64,000 nucleotides of DNA from JAJYKC01 sp963823105 (GTDB lineage: Bacteria; Acidobacteriota; Terriglobia; Bryobacterales; Bryobacteraceae). Every line of letters begins with the position of its first letter. The first letter of the stretch is position 1. The translations under genes were made by a program, and so were the position numbers. The notes under the pieces were generated by a model that made no database searches, had not been told where the DNA came from, and was given only the letters and a program-made list of their open reading frames with translations. Of the stretch, positions 17,771 to 25,796 are shown one piece after another. The DNA is taken from assembly GCA_963823105.1 (NCBI GenBank), contig CAWGKC010000017.1:62001-126000 (forward strand). The letters run 5' to 3'.

Positions 17771-18415
17771 TTACTTGACTTCGCGGATACGGATGTTGCG
17801 GAACATGGCGACGGAGGTGCGGTCGTGAAGCTGCAGGCCGATGGGGCCGGTCTTGCTTCGTTGCGGGTCGCCGGGGTATTCGGCGACGACATGGCCGTTT
17901 AGTTTGACGCGGATCATTGCTTTACGGCTTTCGATATCCATCGCGTTCCAGTCGTTGTCGATTTGGAATCCGGTTTGGGCGGCGACGAAGGTGTAGACGC
18001 TGCCGGTTGGATATCGATCGCGATATCCATTGCTGATCTGGATTTCGTAGCCAAGGTGAGCGGGGGTGCGTTTGGGGTCGGCTTCGGGGCCGCAAGAATA
18101 CCGCGCGCGGGAAATGTCGCGGATGGAAACGCCGCTATTTCCATTCAGCCGCGTCCACCATTCGACATGGAGATCGAATTCGCCGAATTCCGCCTTGGAG
18201 TAGAGCCAGGATTGATCGGGATCGTTGGGAGATTTGGGCAACCGCGGATCGCGCTGGCCGAGCAGGACGCCATCGCGCATGACGGTCCAGACTCCGTCGC
18301 CGACGATCTCCCATCCGGTGAGATCTTTTCCATTGAGGAGATCTTTCCACTGAGCGGAGGCGGGGAGTTGAAAAAGCAGAAGCGAAGGAAAAATGAAGAA
18401 CGAAGCGCGCCACAT
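17771..18415 (-). CDS. Secreted DUF1080 (3-keto-disaccharide hydrolase-like) protein
   Basis: A 214-residue exported protein. Signal peptide MWRASFFIFPSLLLFQLPASA, then the DUF1080 opening WKDLLNGKDLTGWEIVGDGVWTVMRDG, the central FGEFDLHVEWW strand with NSGVSIRD, and the terminal GPIGLQLHDRTSVAMFRNIRIREV. The fold is a concanavalin-like sandwich found in 3-keto-glycoside hydrolases and in sugar-binding modules. These proteins are numerous in Acidobacteria and Planctomycetes. Single gene, separated from the TetR operator by 22 bp at its 3' end. Function beyond the domain is not known. Confidence 0.85.
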   Translation of the reverse strand: MWRASFFIFPSLLLFQLPASAQWKDLLNGKDLTGWEIVGDGVWTVMRDGVLLGQRDPRLPKSPNDPDQSWLYSKAEFGEFDLHVEWWTRLNGNSGVSIRDISRARYSCGPEADPKRTPAHLGYEIQISNGYRDRYPTGSVYTFVAAQTGFQIDNDWNAMDIESRKAMIRVKLNGHVVAEYPGDPQRSKTGPIGLQLHDRTSVAMFRNIRIREVK

Positions 18416-18506
18416 GGGAAGGAGTGTATCAGGCGCGGGTGGCCGGAGAAAGGGCCGGACACCGTCTCGAAACCGAGCGAGGCGGCATCCGGCCCGTGCG
18501 GCGGCG

Positions 18507-19094
18507 TCAGGCAGCTTTGGCGATGGGCGGGATAACGGGCTGGGGCGCGAGCGGAGCCCGTAGCGGCATGAAGGTCAGCCGCGTGACCGGGCGAAGCGCC
18601 TTGTGCTTCGTGGTGGAATGAAAATACTCGTCGAGCGGGTAAAGGGCGTACGGCTGCAACTCGCGGAAGACGCGTCCCAGGCGTTGTTGAACGCGGTAGA
18701 CCGAGTGGAAGAAAGTGCCTCGGTCGAGTTCCAATTTGCGGCAACAAAGTTTCCAATCGGCGCCGAGCAGGAAATGATACCGGAAGATCCGGTATTCGAA
18801 GTTATCCAATACTCGCTGGCTGACGAGGCAAAAATCGGCGGCGTATTCCTCTTGTTTGCGCGACCATACGGTCTTCCGCTCGCGTCCGGCGTTGGACTCG
18901 AGCGAGACTTGGGTCATGCTCCGTTCGTTCTCGACGATGGAGCGGAAACGCGCGTGGCAAGCGCGAAAGATAGCCCGCAAGACACAGTTGCAGGGCTGCG
19001 TGTCCTCTAGCCGTCCACTTTTCAGTCCCAGACCCCGGCAATGAGCGCAATTGGGCGCCGCCAGGGCGATTGTATCCGATCTGTTCCAGTCCAT
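18507..19094 (-). CDS. Uncharacterised protein with N-terminal zinc-ribbon-like cysteines and a sigma-region-4-like HTH
   Basis: I do not recognise this 195-residue protein as a named family. Residues 16-37 contain CAHCRGLGL then CNC, spaced like a DnaJ-type or rubredoxin-like zinc knuckle, followed by a basic helix (LRAIFRACHARFRS). Residues about 100-150 (YRIFRYHFLLGADWKLCCRKLELDRGTFFHSVYRVQQRLGR) have the rhythm of a sigma-70 region 4 helix-turn-helix. This suggests a DNA-binding role, which is inference. Start at 19094 follows GGAAGG at proper spacing, and a strong promoter lies in an AT-rich patch upstream. It is flanked downstream by the DUF1080 gene and upstream by the 92-bp repeat array. 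Confidence 0.65.
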   Translation of the reverse strand: MDWNRSDTIALAAPNCAHCRGLGLKSGRLEDTQPCNCVLRAIFRACHARFRSIVENERSMTQVSLESNAGRERKTVWSRKQEEYAADFCLVSQRVLDNFEYRIFRYHFLLGADWKLCCRKLELDRGTFFHSVYRVQQRLGRVFRELQPYALYPLDEYFHSTTKHKALRPVTRLTFMPLRAPLAPQPVIPPIAKAA

Positions 19095-19161
19095 TCCTAG
19101 TCCTTCCAGTCCCCATAATCGCTCCAGGCTTCTTTACTTCGGCCCGGTAGCTTATACCTCT

Positions 19162-19189
19162 ATCCTATGAATATTTTAATAAATGTCAA
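19162..19189 (-). promoter_or_regulatory. Sigma-70-type promoter of the zinc-ribbon/HTH gene
   Basis: On the minus strand TTGACA (19189-19184), 16-bp AT-rich spacer, TAGGAT (19167-19162), within a conspicuous AT-rich island at 19140-19220. The start codon lies 67 bp further on at 19094. Confidence 0.65.
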
Positions 19190-19240
19190 GAATTAAATTT
19201 AATATATGAGAATTTCTTTTTCGTCCGGGTGAATTTCGCG

Positions 19241-19492
19241 GAGTTTGCGTCCCCTGCGTCACGCTTGCGTCACGGCGTGCGTCACCATGGGGCGGCGGAC
19301 GAGAATGGCGGAGGGCGCGGAAAGCGCCGCGGGAGTTTGCGTCCCCTCCGTCACGCTTGCGTCACGGTGTGCGTCACCATGGGGCGGCGGACGAGAATGG
19401 CGGAGGGCGCGGAAAGCGCCGCGGGAGTTTGCGTCCCCTGCGTCACGCTTGCGTCACGGTGTGCGTCACCATGGGGCGGCGGACGAAAATGG
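19241..19492. repeat. Tandem repeat, 92-bp unit, about 2.7 copies
   Basis: Units begin at 19241, 19333 and 19425 with GAGTTTGCGTCCCC and are nearly identical; the third breaks off near 19492, ten bases before the glycosyltransferase stop codon. Each unit carries three copies of TGCGTCAC (in unit 1 at 19255, 19266 and 19278) spaced 11 and 12 bp, close to one helical turn; in unit 2 the first is changed to CCGTCAC. Each full unit also has a small stem GGCGC-GGAAA-GCGCC. All frames can be read through it on the plus strand, but those frames look like repeat-derived artefacts. It could be a protein-binding array or a replication-slippage product. Confidence 0.9.
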
Positions 19493-19501
19493 AGACCGGC
19501 T

Positions 19502-20674
19502 TCAGAGGCGCGACGCGGCTTCGCGGTAGATCTCTAGAACGGCCGAAGCGGTACGGCCCCAATCGAAGGAGGCGGCGCGGGCGAGTCCGCGCGCGGCCAT
19601 GAGTCCGCGCAGGCCGGGGTCGAGCAAAACTTCGCGGATGCCGCGGGCGATGTCGAAGACGTTTTCGGGATTGACGATGACGGCGGCGTCGCCGACCACC
19701 TCGGCGAGCGAACTGGCTTGAGAGCAGACCACCGGCGTGCCGCAGGCCATGGCCTCGAGCGGCGGCAATCCGAAGCCTTCGTAGAGAGAGGGGAACAGGA
19801 ACACGGAAGCAGCCTGATAAAAAACGCGCAGCGTTGCGATGGGCACGAAGCCGAGAAAGCGCACGGCGTGTTCGACGCGGCTTTCGATGACGGCGCGGCG
19901 GACGGGTTGGTAGTTGGAAATATCGTCGCCGATGATGATCAAGCGGAGGCCGCTGTAGAGCGGGTGGGAATCCATTTCCGCGCGCGCGACGGAAAACGCC
20001 TCAACCATGCGGGGAATATTTTTTTGCGGACGGATGGTGCCGGCGTAGAGAACGAAAGGGTAATCGATTTGATAACGGTCGAGGATGCGCTTGATCTCGG
20101 GGCGGTAGACGACGGCGCCGCCGGAGGCGAGGCAGGCGATGGCGGGCGAGTCGGGCTGCCGGAACGCGGGGTCCGGGGCGTTGTAGACGACGCGGATGCG
20201 GGCCGGAGGAATGGACAACAGTTCTTCAATGTCGCGCCGGGTGGCGCTTGAGACGGCGATGACGCGGCTGGCGCCGAGCAATCCGCGGCGGAAGCGCCAG
20301 ACGCGCAAGCGGCGGGAACGGGCGGGGCCGGGGTGGTAGATCAGCGTGCTCATGTCGTGGACGGTGACGACATAGGGACGCGGCATTCCTAACGGCACGG
20401 CGTTGAGCGGGATGTGGTAGAGATCGGCGCGCAGGCGGCGCAAGAACATCGGGAAGGCGATGCGGACGGCGAGGGCGTGCCGGGGAGGATGAAATCGGAC
20501 GATTTCGAAATTGGGGCCGAGATCGGGCACCTCGACGACGTCGTCCTGCCGGGCGACGAGGAGGTAAGACGTTTCGGAATCGAGGGCGGCTAGGCCGCGC
20601 AGCAGGTTGCGAATGTAGGTTCCGATGCCGAAATCCCCGATGCGGCGAATGTCGATGGCCACGCGGAGAGGCAT
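19502..20674 (-). CDS. Glycosyltransferase family 1/4 (GT-B fold)
   Basis: A 390-residue cytoplasmic GT-B glycosyltransferase, transferring a sugar from a nucleotide donor. The N-terminal domain opens MPLRVAIDIRRIGDFGIGTYIRNLLRGL, and the C-terminal donor domain has PFVLYAGTIRPQKNIPRMVEAF, then FLGFVPIATLRVFYQAASVFLFPSLYEGFGLPPLEAMACGTPVVCS, with the E(x7)E motif intact. The start at 20674 is chosen because the upstream frame extension to 20899 is antisense to glyA and not protein-like. It ends 10 bp from the tandem repeat and begins 22 bp after the glyA stop, so it is probably co-transcribed with glyA. Confidence 0.9.
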   Translation of the reverse strand: MPLRVAIDIRRIGDFGIGTYIRNLLRGLAALDSETSYLLVARQDDVVEVPDLGPNFEIVRFHPPRHALAVRIAFPMFLRRLRADLYHIPLNAVPLGMPRPYVVTVHDMSTLIYHPGPARSRRLRVWRFRRGLLGASRVIAVSSATRRDIEELLSIPPARIRVVYNAPDPAFRQPDSPAIACLASGGAVVYRPEIKRILDRYQIDYPFVLYAGTIRPQKNIPRMVEAFSVARAEMDSHPLYSGLRLIIIGDDISNYQPVRRAVIESRVEHAVRFLGFVPIATLRVFYQAASVFLFPSLYEGFGLPPLEAMACGTPVVCSQASSLAEVVGDAAVIVNPENVFDIARGIREVLLDPGLRGLMAARGLARAASFDWGRTASAVLEIYREAASRL

Positions 20675-20696
20675 GCTGGGCAAAGAGCGTGGACGC

Positions 20697-21980
20697 TCAG
20701 CGCGCGGCGGTTGCGGCAAGTTTCCAACCGTAAAGAGGGAAGGCTTCGGTGAGCGCGCCGACGCGCTTGCGGACGTCCGCCAGAACGTCCTCGGAATCGA
20801 GATGGAGCAGGACCTCGGCGACCAGGGCTCCGACCTCCCGCATCTGGGATTCGCCGAAGCCGCGAGTGGTGACGGCGGGGCTGCCCAAGCGAATGCCACT
20901 GGGATTCAATGGCGGGTTGGCGTCGAAGGGGATGGCGTTTTTGTTGGCGGTGATCCAGGCGCGGTCGAGGCCAGCTTCGGCTTCCTTGCCGCGCACGCCC
21001 TTGGCGAAGACATCGACGAGAAGCAGATGGGAATCGGTGCCGCCGGAGACGATGCGGAAGCCGCGTTCGGCGAGGCTTCCGGCGAGGGCTTGAGCGTTGG
21101 CGACCACCTGGCGTTGATAGACGGCGAATTCGGGGCGCCGGGCTTCGAGAAAGCAGACCGCCTTGGCGGCGAGGATGTGCATGAGCGGGCCGCCCTGGGT
21201 TCCGGGAAAGACGGTTTTATCGATTGCGGCGGCGTATTTCGAACGGCAGAGGATCATGCCGGAGCGCGGGCCGCGAAGGGTTTTGTGCGTAGTGGAAGTG
21301 ACGATGTCGGCGTGTTCGCAAGGATTGGGATAGATGCCCGCGGCCACAAGGCCGGAGAAGTGAGCCATGTCGACCAGCAGCAGCGCGCCAACGGAATCGG
21401 CGGCCTGGCGGAAGCGGGCGAAATCGATGATGCGGGAGTAGGCGCTGGCGCCGGCGATGATCATCTTCGGCTTGTGTTCGAGCGCCAGGCGGTCGATTTC
21501 GTCGTAGTCGATCCGCTCATCCTCCTTGCGGACGCCGTAGGAGATTACGTGGTAATTCTTGCCGGAGAAATTGAGCGGATGGCCGTGAGTCAGGTGACCG
21601 CCGTGGGCCAGATTCATGCCGAGGATGGTGTCGCCGGGTTGGAGGACGGCGGTGTAGGCGGCCTGATTGGCCTGGGAGCCGGAGTGAGGCTGGACGTTGG
21701 CGTGTTCAGCTCCGAAGAGCGCTTTGGCGCGGTCGCGGGCGATGTTTTCCACGACGTCGGCGAACTCGCAGCCGCCGTAGTAGCGCTTGCCGGGATAACC
21801 CTCGGCGTACTTGTTGGTGAAGACGCTGCCGGCCGCTTCGAGGATGGCTTCGGAGGTAAAGTTTTCGCTGGCGATCAACTCGAGCCGGGAGTTCTGCCGT
21901 TCCTGTTCATGTTGAATGGCTTCGTAGATGGCGGGGTCGGCGACCGAAAGCGGGAGAGACATTCGCTGCTGTTCGTTCAT
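20697..21980 (-). CDS. glyA: Serine hydroxymethyltransferase
   Basis: A 427-residue PLP enzyme interconverting serine and glycine with tetrahydrofolate, the main source of one-carbon units. Landmarks: RLELIASENFTSEAIL near residue 31, NKYAEGYPGKRYYGGCEF near 51, LLVDMAHFSGLVAAG near 197, the PLP lysine in VTSTTHKTLRGPRSGMI near 223-228, and a normal C-terminus. The ATG at 21980 has a GAGAAG site upstream; an ATG at 21959 is an alternative. Divergent from proS across 79 bp. Length and motifs are normal. Confidence 0.96.
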   Translation of the reverse strand: MNEQQRMSLPLSVADPAIYEAIQHEQERQNSRLELIASENFTSEAILEAAGSVFTNKYAEGYPGKRYYGGCEFADVVENIARDRAKALFGAEHANVQPHSGSQANQAAYTAVLQPGDTILGMNLAHGGHLTHGHPLNFSGKNYHVISYGVRKEDERIDYDEIDRLALEHKPKMIIAGASAYSRIIDFARFRQAADSVGALLLVDMAHFSGLVAAGIYPNPCEHADIVTSTTHKTLRGPRSGMILCRSKYAAAIDKTVFPGTQGGPLMHILAAKAVCFLEARRPEFAVYQRQVVANAQALAGSLAERGFRIVSGGTDSHLLLVDVFAKGVRGKEAEAGLDRAWITANKNAIPFDANPPLNPSGIRLGSPAVTTRGFGESQMREVGALVAEVLLHLDSEDVLADVRKRVGALTEAFPLYGWKLAATAAR

Positions 21981-22059
21981 GTACTTCTCAGTGTAATCCC
22001 GCCCGGGGAACGGTTCGGCGGAGGGAGATTGCGAGCCGGCTGGTAGACTGAGAGCTTCT

Positions 22060-23766
22060 ATGAATTGGAGCAAACTTTTTATACCGACTCTGCGCGAAAA
22101 CCCAGCGGAGGCGGAAGTGGTAAGCCATCAATTGCTGCTGCGTGGCGGCTATGTGCGGCAACTGGCGGCGGGGATTTACAGCTATCTGTATCTGGCGCAG
22201 AGGTCGCTGTTGAAGATCGAGGCGATCGTGCGGGAAGAGATGGACGCGATGGGGGCGCAGGAGTTTTTGCTGCCCGCGCTGAACCCGGCGGAGTTGTGGC
22301 GGGAATCGGGCCGGTGGGAGGTGATGGGCGACAACATGTTCCGGCTGAAGGACCGGTTCGGGCGCGAATTATGCCTGGGCATGACGCACGAGGAGGTGAT
22401 GACCAGCATTGCGCGAGGCGAGTTGCGCAGTTATAAACAACTGCCGCAGATCTGGTATCAGATCCAGACGAAGTTTCGCGACGAGCCGCGGCCGAAATCG
22501 GGGCTGCTGCGAGTGCGGCAGTTTCTGATGAAGGACTCGTACTCATTCGACATGGAGGCGGCGGGCTCGACGCCTCGTACGAAAAACACCGGCTGGCTTA
22601 TTGCCGTATTTTCGACCGCTGCGGGTTGGAGTATATGGCGGTGGAGGCGGATTCGGGGCCGATGGGCGGCAGCCAGTCGCAAGAGTTCATGGTCGCATCC
22701 GAAGCGGGAGAAGACCTCGTGGCTCGCTGCGTCCAGTGCGGGTACGCGGCGAATGTGGAGAAAGCGGTTTCGACGCCTGTGGCGGCAATGGCGGAAAGCG
22801 ATGCGGAAGCGGGCAGCGCCGGAAGAAGTCCACACTCCCGGACAGAAGACCATCGCCGAAGTGTCGGCTTTTCTGGGCGTGGCTGAAACGGAATTGGCCA
22901 AGAGCGTTGTGATGGCGGTGGATGGGAAGCCGGTGTTGGCTCTACTGCGCGGCGATCATTCGCTGAACGAGGCGAAGTTCGCGGCGGCGGTGGGCGCGGT
23001 GGAGTTTCGCGCGGCGCAACCGGACGAGATCCGGCGGTGGTTCGGGGCCGAACCCGGATCGTTGGGGCCGGTGGGTGTAACGAACATGCTCATATTGGCG
23101 GATGAGGCATTGAAGGGACGCCGGAACCTGATCACGGGCGCCAATCGCGACGACTTTCATTTGCGGAACGTAACGCCGGGCATCGATTTCCAGGCCGAAT
23201 TTAAAGATCTGCGTCAAGTAGTGGAAGGCGATGGCTGCCTCCAGTGCGGGGCGGCGCTCAAGATTGTGAAGACGGTTGAAGTCGGACATATTTTCAAGCT
23301 GGGTTACAAATATTCCGGTTCGATGGGGTTGAAGGTGTTGAACGAAGCCGGAGCGGAGGTGACGCCGATCATGGGGTCGTACGGCATTGGGATTGAGCGC
23401 ATTCTCACCGCCGCGATCGAGCTGTACCACGACGCGGATGGAATGGCGCTGCCGGCGTCGATCGCGCCGTTCGAGGTGGTGATTACGCCGGTACACGGCG
23501 GCGACGAGGCGCAGCGGAAGGCGGCGGAGGATCTGTATGCGCAGTGCCGCGGAATGGGCATCGACGCGTTATTGGACGACCGCGACGAGCGGCCGGGGGT
23601 GAAGTTCAAAGACGCGGACTTGATCGGGATTCCCTACCGCATCACGATTGGAAAGAAGTTGAAACAGGGGATGGTGGAAGTGGTGGAGAGGCGTACGCGG
23701 CAGACCTGCGATGTGGCGCTGGGCGATGCGCCGGCGCGGGTGCGGGCGGGTTTGGGACGGGGATAA
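22060..23766 (+). CDS. proS: Prolyl-tRNA synthetase (bacterial type) with an out-of-frame central segment
   Basis: Charges tRNA-Pro. The 568-residue frame opens with the class II start (NPAEAEVVSHQLLLRGGYVRQLAAGIYSYL), contains the motif 2 region (KFRDEPRPKSGLLRVRQFLMKDSYSFD), the YbaK-like editing insertion (HTPGQKTIAEVSAFLGVAETELAKS), motif 3 (MGSYGIGIERIL) and an anticodon-binding C-terminus. From about 22563 to 22815 the frame encodes a nonsensical arginine-tryptophan-rich stretch. The adjacent frame there encodes the expected LDASYEKHRLAY, GLEYMAVEADSGPMGGSQSQEFMV and CVQCGYAANVEKA. A one-G loss near 22563 and a one-G gain near 22813 explain it. Most likely sequence error in an essential gene. 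Confidence 0.92.
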   Translation: MNWSKLFIPTLRENPAEAEVVSHQLLLRGGYVRQLAAGIYSYLYLAQRSLLKIEAIVREEMDAMGAQEFLLPALNPAELWRESGRWEVMGDNMFRLKDRFGRELCLGMTHEEVMTSIARGELRSYKQLPQIWYQIQTKFRDEPRPKSGLLRVRQFLMKDSYSFDMEAAGSTPRTKNTGWLIAVFSTAAGWSIWRWRRIRGRWAAASRKSSWSHPKREKTSWLAASSAGTRRMWRKRFRRLWRQWRKAMRKRAAPEEVHTPGQKTIAEVSAFLGVAETELAKSVVMAVDGKPVLALLRGDHSLNEAKFAAAVGAVEFRAAQPDEIRRWFGAEPGSLGPVGVTNMLILADEALKGRRNLITGANRDDFHLRNVTPGIDFQAEFKDLRQVVEGDGCLQCGAALKIVKTVEVGHIFKLGYKYSGSMGLKVLNEAGAEVTPIMGSYGIGIERILTAAIELYHDADGMALPASIAPFEVVITPVHGGDEAQRKAAEDLYAQCRGMGIDALLDDRDERPGVKFKDADLIGIPYRITIGKKLKQGMVEVVERRTRQTCDVALGDAPARVRAGLGRG

Positions 23767-23767
23767 G

Positions 23768-24874
23768 ATGGGGGCCGATTGGCGGGCGGTGCGGGCGGAG
23801 TTCCCCGCCCTGGAGAGTTGGACGCATCTGAATTCGGCGACGTTCGGACTGCTTCCGCGATGCGCGGTGGATGCGGCCGCGCGGCACTTCGCGCATCGCG
23901 ACGAGCTGGCGTGTTCGGATTTTCTGGAGTGGTTCGACGGCGTGGACCGGGTGCGCGGGGCGGTGGCGCGATTGATCGGCTGCGAGGCGGCGGACGTTGG
24001 GTTTGTCACGAACGCCTCGGCGGGGCTGGCGATTTTCCTGAGTGGGATCGATTGGCGGGAAGGCGACCGCGTCGTTACTCTCGCCGGGGAATTTCCAAAT
24101 AATCTTTATGGGGCGGCGGCGCTGGCGCGGCTGGGCGTCGAGGCGGTGGAAACGACTTGGGCCGGGATTGTGGAGTATCTGAATGAACCCACGCGCGCGG
24201 TTGTGTTGAGCACGGTGAATTACACAACGGGATTCCGGCCTCCGGTGGAGGAGATCGCCGGAACATTACGCGAACGCGGCGTGCATCTATATCTGGACGG
24301 GACGCAGAGCGTGGGGGCGCTGCGAGTGAATGTGGCCGAGACGCAACCGGCGATGCTGTGCGTGGACGGATACAAGTGGTTGCTCTGTCCGAACGGGGCG
24401 GGATTTGTCTACGTGCCGAAGCAAGTGCGGCAATGGCTGCGGCCGAATGCGACGGGCTGGAGAAGCGACCGGCGTTGGCGCGACGTGGGCGATTTGCATC
24501 ACGGCGTGCCGGAGCCGCCGGAAGGGGCGGAGCGGTATGAAGCGGGTATGGTGCCGTTTGCGTTGCTATTCGCGATGGAGGCGTCGGTGAAATTGATGTT
24601 GGAAATCGGCGTCGAGGAGATCGAGGGGCGCGTGCTGCAGTTGGCGGCCATGACGCGGGCTGTGTTGCGAGCGGCCGATGGGGATGTGGAAGACCAGGGC
24701 ACGCAGATTGTGGCGGCGCGGTTTCCGGGACGCGATGTGGGCGCGATGGCGGCCGGGCTGCGCGAGCGGCGGGTGTTAGTGGCGGCGCGGCACGGGTACT
24801 TGCGAGTTTCGCCGCATTTTTACAATGACGAAGGGGATTTGGAGAGGTTGGAAGCGGCGCTTCGCGAGGTGTAG
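23768..24874 (+). CDS. Class V aminotransferase (cysteine desulfurase-like fold)
   Basis: A 368-residue PLP-dependent enzyme. Features in order: THLNSATFGLLPR near the N-terminus, VTNASAGLAIFLSG, NYTTGFRPPVEEIAGTLRERGVHLYLDGTQSVGAL with the PLP-ring Asp, and VDGYKWLLCPNGAGFVYV carrying the Schiff-base lysine. Family members include cysteine desulfurases, kynureninases and isopenicillin-N epimerase-like enzymes. No active-site cysteine loop of the IscS/SufS type is apparent, so a desulfurase role is unlikely. The ATG lies one base after the proS stop, so it is translationally linked to proS. Substrate unknown. Confidence 0.85.
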   Translation: MGADWRAVRAEFPALESWTHLNSATFGLLPRCAVDAAARHFAHRDELACSDFLEWFDGVDRVRGAVARLIGCEAADVGFVTNASAGLAIFLSGIDWREGDRVVTLAGEFPNNLYGAAALARLGVEAVETTWAGIVEYLNEPTRAVVLSTVNYTTGFRPPVEEIAGTLRERGVHLYLDGTQSVGALRVNVAETQPAMLCVDGYKWLLCPNGAGFVYVPKQVRQWLRPNATGWRSDRRWRDVGDLHHGVPEPPEGAERYEAGMVPFALLFAMEASVKLMLEIGVEEIEGRVLQLAAMTRAVLRAADGDVEDQGTQIVAARFPGRDVGAMAAGLRERRVLVAARHGYLRVSPHFYNDEGDLERLEAALREV

Positions 24875-24913
24875 TGATCGACGCACAATCGAAGCGCGTG
24901 TCGAAGGTCGTGC

Positions 24914-25056
24914 ATGGCGGCTCCATGACGCGGCGACTCGAATCATAACCGCTTTTCACGGATGGTCCGCCGCGTTTCGTCGCTGCTTTCGAGGACACGT
25001 TTGCGGGGATCGACGGGCGGATGCGCCGGATTGGGCGGCGCCAGCAGCAACAACAT
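24914..25056 (+). pseudogene. Decayed copy A of a small coiled-coil protein gene
   Basis: This stretch aligns base by base with 26670-26840. Its translation gives HDAATRIITAFHGWSA in one frame and AFEDTFAGIDGRMRRIGRR in another, so it is frameshifted. The intact pattern appears to be HDAETRILTA, HGWA, then FEERLAGLEERMRQIEQRQ. It starts 40 bp behind the class V aminotransferase. The rest of 25057-25450 has no frame that looks coding; I see no RNA gene or insertion-sequence ends in it. Confidence 0.55.
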
Positions 25057-25450
25057 GTATTCACGCGGGCCGCGAAGGGGCACTGGGTCTTCGACCGCAT
25101 GAAAAGAGGCGATAAGACATTTGGCCTATCGAATGTTTTTGCCTGTACTGGGGTACGTCTAGACGCCCCATCGATTTCCAGGTCTGCCGGCAGGACCCAA
25201 AAGCGGTTTGGGGACATGCCTACGACGGACATCAGCAGCAAGCTTCGGGACGCCTCCACAATCTGTTCCAGCACATCGACGCACGCGTTGAGAAGAGCCT
25301 TCTGATGGAACAAGTCCGTTTTTTCCTAGAGCAGGTCTTCGGCCAAGGTAGAGATCCTTGTCCGGGCTTGGGTCAAAATACGCAGGAGGCGCGAATTCGC
25401 CCAAATAGGCTCCCGAAGAGGATCTGGCCTCAGCTCTCAGGCCCTAAAAC

Positions 25451-25543
25451 CTGGAACGCCAATTGCACTGTCCTTTGGCAGCATGAAGTGGAAAAATCAA
25501 ATCTGCACGTTGAATCTCGCGAATTGGCGTCCCAAGGTTCCAG
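25451..25543. repeat. Imperfect inverted repeat
   Basis: CTGGAACGCCAATT (25451-25464) is mirrored by AATTGGC (25522-25528) and GTTCCAG (25537-25543), with eight extra bases splitting the right arm. A short motif ATTGCAC followed by TCCTTTG also occurs twice directly (from 25462 and 25549). This could be the remains of a small mobile element in the degenerate 24.9-25.7 kb stretch; that is speculative. Confidence 0.45.
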
Positions 25544-25764
25544 TGCGAATTGCACCAGTCCTTTGCCTGACTCAAAAACGGCTGGCCGAAGCATTCAATT
25601 GCCTGCAGAAGCTTGAGCGGCAGCGTGCCTATGGGCATGATCCGGTCTTCGGCAAGTCCGTGGAAGAGCGAATCATCTGGCGAGAGCTGCTCGAGTTGGA
25701 ACTGCAAGACGTCGACGAGCAGATCGAGCGAATATCGGCAGGCGCGGGAGACGGTTCGGATTAG
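25483..25764 (+). CDS. Small hypothetical protein, possibly truncated
   Basis: A 93-residue frame. Its second half (KRLAEAFNCLQKLERQRAYGHDPVFGKSVEERIIWRELLELELQDVDEQIERI) is rich in charged heptads and looks like a genuine amphipathic helical protein. The first 30 residues overlap the inverted repeat and look non-native, so the true N-terminus is probably lost or starts later. It ends 32 bp before the phosphoribosyltransferase start. No family recognised. Confidence 0.35.
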   Translation: MKWKNQICTLNLANWRPKVPVRIAPVLCLTQKRLAEAFNCLQKLERQRAYGHDPVFGKSVEERIIWRELLELELQDVDEQIERISAGAGDGSD

Positions 25765-25796
25765 CCGCGTGCATGAGCTATCTCAAGGAGGGCCCG

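Noticed and set aside
19241..19492. CRISPR-like interpretation of the 92-bp repeats
   Set aside because: Units are contiguous without unique spacers of CRISPR size, and no cas gene is near.
20625..22046. A long plus-strand frame of 473 codons
   Set aside because: It is antisense to glyA, whose product is complete and conserved. The frame's glycine/aspartate-rich composition is what antisense of GC-rich coding DNA produces.
22563..22815. Programmed ribosomal frameshifting in proS
   Set aside because: Two compensating shifts in a synthetase with no slippery-site or pseudoknot signal, in a window with many other one-base errors, make error far more likely.
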